From NCBI GenBank assembly GCA_958426095.1, contig CATZYB010000107.1, positions 1 to 9,004 on the forward strand: a stretch of DNA of 9,004 nucleotides, in the 5' to 3' direction. The position numbers and the translations under genes are program-made. Each line of letters starts with the position of its first letter. Position 1 is the first letter of the stretch. Below, piece after piece: positions 6,154 through 9,004 of this stretch. The notes under the pieces were generated by a model. It made no database searches, was not told the origin of the DNA, and saw nothing but the letters and a program-made list of their open reading frames with translations. This stretch comes from an uncultured Lachnospiraceae bacterium. Its GTDB lineage: Bacteria > Bacillota > Clostridia > Lachnospirales > Lachnospiraceae.

Positions 6154-6810
6154 TTAGTCTAATTTAATACCAGCCAATAAAGCGCCGAGATTTGTAGCCG
6201 CATCGCCTTCAGATTTGAAATGTACGGATTCTCTTTCATATCTTGGCTCGGCTGCATCATCAGAAAGCAATGCTTTCATGCTGAGACTGAGTTTGCCTTC
6301 TTTTTTCTGGATAACTTTTACTTTCACGGTATCGCCGACGGCCATAACATCGTTTGGTGTTTTGATACGTTTAGTACTCATCTGGGAGATGTGTACCAAA
6401 CCGCTCAGACCGTTTTCAAGACGGATAAATGCTCCGTAGGAAGTGATTTTTTCAACGGTTCCTTCAAAGATATCGCCGACAGAAACAGCATCGATCTGTG
6501 CAGCCCTTTCAGCGGCGGCTTTTTCCTGTTCGACAACACGGCCGGATAATACAAGACGTTTCTGTTCAGCATCTACAGTGATGATCTTAACATCAACGGT
6601 TTTATTCAGCCATTCGTTTAAATCTTCTACATAGCTTGTGGACAGCTGGGAAGCCGGGATAAATCCCCGGACACCCTGTACATAAGCGATGACACCGGCG
6701 TTTACTACGCCCTTGATCTGAACGGAAAGAATAGTATCTTCATCCATCAGCTGCTGTAATCCTTCCCATGAAATTTTTTCTTCTGCAGCACGTTTTGTTG
6801 ATTCACTCAT
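6154..6810 (-). CDS. S1 RNA-binding domain protein with two S1 domains
   Basis: This is a 218-residue cytoplasmic protein with two S1 OB-fold domains, at about 25-92 and 108-180. The second has the typical core GTVEKITSYGAFIRLENGLSGLVHISQMS (117-145); the first has the related GVIAYVQGVRGFIPASQL (39-56). A short alanine- and charge-rich linker (93-107) joins them, and a hydrophilic tail (181-218) follows. It is far shorter than ribosomal protein S1 of Proteobacteria but resembles the short S1-like proteins of Firmicutes, which may bind mRNA or ribosomes. GAGGTG (6816-6821) lies 5 bases before the ATG. Only 12 bases separate it from the upstream small membrane protein gene, so the two probably share the promoter at 7116-7144. 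Confidence 0.9.
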   Translation of the reverse strand: MSESTKRAAEEKISWEGLQQLMDEDTILSVQIKGVVNAGVIAYVQGVRGFIPASQLSTSYVEDLNEWLNKTVDVKIITVDAEQKRLVLSGRVVEQEKAAAERAAQIDAVSVGDIFEGTVEKITSYGAFIRLENGLSGLVHISQMSTKRIKTPNDVMAVGDTVKVKVIQKKEGKLSLSMKALLSDDAAEPRYERESVHFKSEGDAATNLGALLAGIKLD

Positions 6811-6822
6811 ATTTTCACCTCA

Positions 6823-7077
6823 TTATTCTTCACAGGTTTCGGCAGACATTTTAGAAGGATCCATTTTTACATATTCACGAGTGCTGGTGACGTCTTCGGA
6901 ATCCTCGTCATCAAACATGTCGTCAAAATCCTCATCCAAATCATCATCCCAGGTGTCATCAAAATTATCGGAAGCTTTTTTATCCATGATATCTTTAATG
7001 ATATAGGCGATACTTCCGATGGCAATGGCAACGGTCAATGTTTTAATTACAAATTTAAAAAATTTACCGATCTTCAT
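6823..7077 (-). CDS. Small single-pass membrane protein with Asp-rich domain
   Basis: This is an 84-residue protein of no family I recognise. A basic start (MKIGKFFK) leads into a hydrophobic helix at about 10-27 (IKTLTVAIAIGSIAYII), then a lysine-bearing stretch and a strongly acidic segment in which 16 of residues 40-62 are Asp or Glu. The tail ends TREYVKMDPSKMSAETCEE. By the positive-inside rule the short basic N-terminus should be cytoplasmic and the acidic part outside, but with KDIMDKK also flanking the helix the topology is uncertain. The ATG at 7077 is chosen because GGAAGGTGAT (7081-7090) directly precedes it. An in-frame ATG at 7104 would lie only about five bases after the predicted transcript start and lacks a ribosome binding site. 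It is the first gene of a pair with the S1 protein. Confidence 0.75.
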   Translation of the reverse strand: MKIGKFFKFVIKTLTVAIAIGSIAYIIKDIMDKKASDNFDDTWDDDLDEDFDDMFDDEDSEDVTSTREYVKMDPSKMSAETCEE

Positions 7078-7115
7078 AAAATCACCTTCCTGTTTTTTAA
7101 TCACATATAGTTAGT

Positions 7116-7144
7116 ATTATATAGTATTTTTGTTAAAAAATAAA
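7116..7144 (-). promoter_or_regulatory. Promoter for the small membrane protein and S1 genes
   Basis: A perfect -10 box TATAAT occupies 7116-7121 on the minus strand. Seventeen bases upstream is a poor -35 box, TTTATT (7139-7144), in an AT-rich tract. The predicted start point near 7109 gives a leader of about 32 nt. ATATAGT occurs twice on the plus strand (7105-7111 and 7119-7125), 14 bases apart, one copy overlapping the -10 box. Confidence 0.55.
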
Positions 7145-7173
7145 GATATTATTTACTTTGACCCGAAAAATTA

Positions 7174-7632
7174 TTAAAATAGAAAACGACGGGTTTTAAT
7201 ATAAGGCCGTCCGGTATCGGTTCGTTCCCGACAGAAATCACGGAGATCTTTCACTGTGGGACCAGGAAGGCCGTTATCGTTGTGTCCAATGAGCTTTCCC
7301 TGGCCAAGATACATTTCCACATGGCCTACGTGAAAAGGACGGGATGTATCGGTACCTTCAAAGAAAAGCAGGTCTCCGGGGTTCAGATGAGATATATCGG
7401 GGGTCTCTTTTCCGCCGAAATCCACATCCAGACCCTTCAGGGATAATATTTGTTCCGGTGTATCCATACCGATATCAATTTTCAAAATTGACAGGTAGAG
7501 CCACCAGACAAAGGAAGAACAGTCGCTGTACCCCTGATCGACCAGGAGACGGAGCGAAGATTGGGTGTATTGATTTTTTCCCCGGAGCAGCAGAGCTTGA
7601 CGGATGATCTGAACCTGTTTGGACGATTTCAT
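7174..7632 (-). CDS. NlpC/P60 family cysteine peptidase (cell-wall hydrolase-like)
   Basis: This is a 152-residue protein corresponding to a lone NlpC/P60 domain. The catalytic cysteine is C38 in YSDCSSFVWW, the histidine is most likely H104 in VGHVEMYLGQGKLIGHN, and H117 fits the third polar position. LNPGDLLFF (83-91) is the typical strand before the histidine. Family members cleave gamma-D-glutamyl-meso-diaminopimelate or related bonds in peptidoglycan peptides. There is no signal peptide, transmembrane segment or wall-binding repeat, so it may act in the cytoplasm on recycled muropeptides, or leave by an unknown route. AGAAAGGA (7641-7648) precedes the ATG. The gene is divergent from the YdcF-like gene with only 35 bases between start codons. 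No clear terminator follows its stop. Confidence 0.85.
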   Translation of the reverse strand: MKSSKQVQIIRQALLLRGKNQYTQSSLRLLVDQGYSDCSSFVWWLYLSILKIDIGMDTPEQILSLKGLDVDFGGKETPDISHLNPGDLLFFEGTDTSRPFHVGHVEMYLGQGKLIGHNDNGLPGPTVKDLRDFCRERTDTGRPYIKTRRFLF

Positions 7633-7667
7633 GGAGTCATTCCTTTCTGATAATAAAGAGGTTATTT
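7633..7667. other. 35-base divergent spacer carrying two ribosome binding sites
   Basis: The spacer holds AGAAAGGA for the leftward NlpC/P60 gene (7641-7648) and AAAGAGG for the rightward YdcF-like gene (7655-7661), and little else. A full promoter for either gene cannot fit with a normal leader. Transcripts must start inside the opposite coding region. I found no convincing -35/-10 pair in those flanks. Confidence 0.6.
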
Positions 7668-8390
7668 ATGAAGAAAATATTAAAAACAGCAGGCATTTTT
7701 AACCTGCTCTATTATGCACTTATCATATCATATGCTGGAATCCGCACAACATTCTCAGGATTCTGGCTGGCAGCAGGAACTTTTTTCACAGCGATGACAG
7801 CCCTGCCGGAGAAGTGGCTGTCCAGACTTAAAATCCCGATGGGCATTGGGGCCGCTTACTTTCTGTTTCAGGAAGGCCGTCTGCTCTGTATGGCTCATGC
7901 GAAGCCGGAGCCGGGCGCCGATTATATGATCATTCTCGGCGCACAGGTGAAGGGAGACCGGCCGTCACGCTCATTGCTGCGGCGGATTCAGGCCGGAGCA
8001 AACTATTTGAAGAAAAATCCGGAAACAAAAGTTATTGCTTCCGGAGGACAGGGGCCGGGTGAGAATATCACAGAAGCGAAATGTATCTGCGAAACCCTGC
8101 TGGATATGGGGATTTCCAGAGAGAGAATTCTTTTGGAAGAAGTATCTGAAAGTACTCGGGAAAATCTTCTCTATTCCATGGTATTCGGCGGCCGGGAGAG
8201 CAGTTATGTGGTCGTTACCAATGGCTTTCATCTGTTTCGTTCCCTGGAAACAGCCAGACGTATTGGCATGAAAAAGGTATCCGGCCTGGCAGCTTCCTCA
8301 GAACCGGTACTTTTGCTGAATTATTATGTACGGGAATTTTTTGCTTTGATGCTGTATCGTCTTCGTGCGAAAGTGGGGAGGATTAAATGA
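7668..8390 (+). CDS. YdcF/DUF218 family membrane-anchored protein
   Basis: This is a 240-residue protein with an N-terminal membrane region of probably three hydrophobic segments (about 8-24, 31-46 and 55-69), then a DUF218 (YdcF/SanA/ElyC-like) domain at about 85-220. Domain markers are DYMIILGAQVKGDRPS (85-100), RRIQAGANYLKKNP (105-118), VIASGGQGPGENITEA (122-137), ILLEEVSESTRENLLYS (154-170) and VVVTNGFHLFRSLETARRIG (181-200). Relatives are linked to cell-envelope integrity and lipid-carrier metabolism at the membrane, but the chemistry is unresolved. AAAGAGG (7655-7661) lies 6 bases before the ATG. Its stop overlaps the start of the metallophosphatase gene by 4 bases, so the two are likely translated together. 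The divergent neighbour is a cell-wall hydrolase, in keeping with an envelope role. Confidence 0.88.
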   Translation: MKKILKTAGIFNLLYYALIISYAGIRTTFSGFWLAAGTFFTAMTALPEKWLSRLKIPMGIGAAYFLFQEGRLLCMAHAKPEPGADYMIILGAQVKGDRPSRSLLRRIQAGANYLKKNPETKVIASGGQGPGENITEAKCICETLLDMGISRERILLEEVSESTRENLLYSMVFGGRESSYVVVTNGFHLFRSLETARRIGMKKVSGLAASSEPVLLLNYYVREFFALMLYRLRAKVGRIK

Positions 8391-9004
8391 TCTATCTGAC
8401 ATCGGACATTCATGGATGTTTTAAACAATTTAAACAAATGCTTTCATATATCAGCTTTGGTCCCGGAGATTTTCTTTATATTATCGGGGATGCGGTGGAC
8501 CGGGGAGAAGAGCCGATTCCGCTGCTTCAATATATTATGCAGCAGCCAAATATGGAGCTTCTTATGGGAAACCATGAGCAGGGATTTTTGTGGAATGTGG
8601 ATGTGAATACGAGTACCCTTTCCGATACAGAAGTCCGGAAATTCTGGCTGGAACACGGCGGCCGGGAAACCTATATCCAGTATATGGAACTTCCTGAAAA
8701 TGAACGAAAAGACATTGTTGACTATCTTCGGGAACGGCCGATGTATAAGATCCTTGGAAAAAATATTCTGGTCCATGCCGGAGTTTTTACAGAAGGCATT
8801 CGCTATCATTCCCTGGAAGAATTGATGAAGCAGCAGGAACCGTTTAAGATGCTGTGGGAGCAGAAGGCCTTCTATGGAAGACCGCTGCGGTTTACAGACC
8901 CGGAAGCGAGGGTTTTCTTCGGACATACGTTTTCGCTGATCATCCGGGATGACCGGGGAGAACCGCTGGATTCTACGGAAATTTGGATGGATGAGAACCG
9001 TATC
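8387..9004 (+). CDS. PPP-type metallophosphatase, C-terminus outside window
   Basis: This open frame starts at the ATGA overlap with the YdcF-like stop (8387-8390), has GGGGAGG (8375-8381) upstream and stays open for 206 codons to the window end. All calcineurin-like motifs are visible: SDIHG (D7, H9), GDAVDRG (D35, D38), GNHE (N62, H63), LVHAG (H130) and FGHTF (H180). These bind two metal ions and the phosphate of the substrate. Motif spacing and size fit the bacterial serine/threonine protein phosphatase group (PrpE/ApaH/PrpA relatives); a dinucleoside polyphosphate hydrolase cannot be excluded. GDAVDRG with Ala replaces the commoner GDYVDRG or GDLVDRG. The end of the protein is missing, so total length is unknown. 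Confidence 0.88.
   Translation, partial: MIYLTSDIHGCFKQFKQMLSYISFGPGDFLYIIGDAVDRGEEPIPLLQYIMQQPNMELLMGNHEQGFLWNVDVNTSTLSDTEVRKFWLEHGGRETYIQYMELPENERKDIVDYLRERPMYKILGKNILVHAGVFTEGIRYHSLEELMKQQEPFKMLWEQKAFYGRPLRFTDPEARVFFGHTFSLIIRDDRGEPLDSTEIWMDENRI

Noticed and set aside
7078..7104. Upstream ATG extending the small membrane protein by nine residues
   Set aside because: It lies about five bases after the predicted transcript start with no ribosome binding site, while the downstream ATG has an excellent one that the extension would translate through.
7163..7196. ACCCG...CGGGT inverted repeat at the end of the NlpC/P60 gene as a terminator
   Set aside because: The stem is five pairs with a loop of over 20 bases, and the strand transcribed from that gene has no U-run after it.
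8444..8926. Open frame of 160 codons on the minus strand
   Set aside because: It is antisense to the metallophosphatase, whose five catalytic motifs are all present on the plus strand.

Overview
The window reads as a stretch of a low-to-mid GC Firmicutes chromosome, most likely class Clostridia and probably Lachnospiraceae. This is inferred from strong AGGAGG-type ribosome binding sites, a TTGACT/TATAAT promoter, dense co-directional genes and the protein families present. There are no rRNA or tRNA genes, CRISPR arrays, insertion sequences, integrases or phage genes. It looks like ordinary chromosomal backbone rather than a mobile island. No gene-free stretch reaches 300 bases.

Positions 1-238 hold the start of a leftward gene (probable DUF1836 regulator family) and a divergent intergenic region. 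Two opposed promoters overlap there, and a perfect 15-bp palindrome lies near the predicted rightward start point. A rightward run of five genes follows: a CPBP-type membrane protease (239-1213), a DUF362 protein with two 4Fe-4S motifs and a TTG start (1230-2357), a lipoprotein ABC-type solute-binding protein of the NMT1/SsuA type (2415-3398), an OLD-family ATPase-TOPRIM nuclease (3482-5353) and a YcdX-like PHP-domain metallophosphatase (5350-6087). The last two overlap by 4 bases and are probably translationally coupled. A GC-rich imperfect hairpin of about 54 nt separates the solute-binding protein gene from the OLD gene.

A strong bidirectional terminator (6102-6147) separates this run from a leftward group. 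That group is a two-domain S1 RNA-binding protein (6154-6810), a small single-pass membrane protein with an Asp-rich tail (6823-7077, with its own promoter) and an NlpC/P60 cell-wall hydrolase (7174-7632). Only 35 bases after the NlpC/P60 start, a rightward pair begins: a membrane-anchored YdcF/DUF218 protein (7668-8390) and, overlapping it by 4 bases, a PPP-type metallophosphatase (8387 to the window end, incomplete).

The best candidates for something less ordinary are the coupled OLD nuclease-PHP phosphatase pair, with a cysteine cluster inside the OLD ATPase; the unexplained GC-rich hairpin in front of that pair; and the divergent control region at the left end. None proves a new system from sequence alone. 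The OLD-PHP pair could equally be a nuclease gene that happens to sit beside a housekeeping phosphatase gene.
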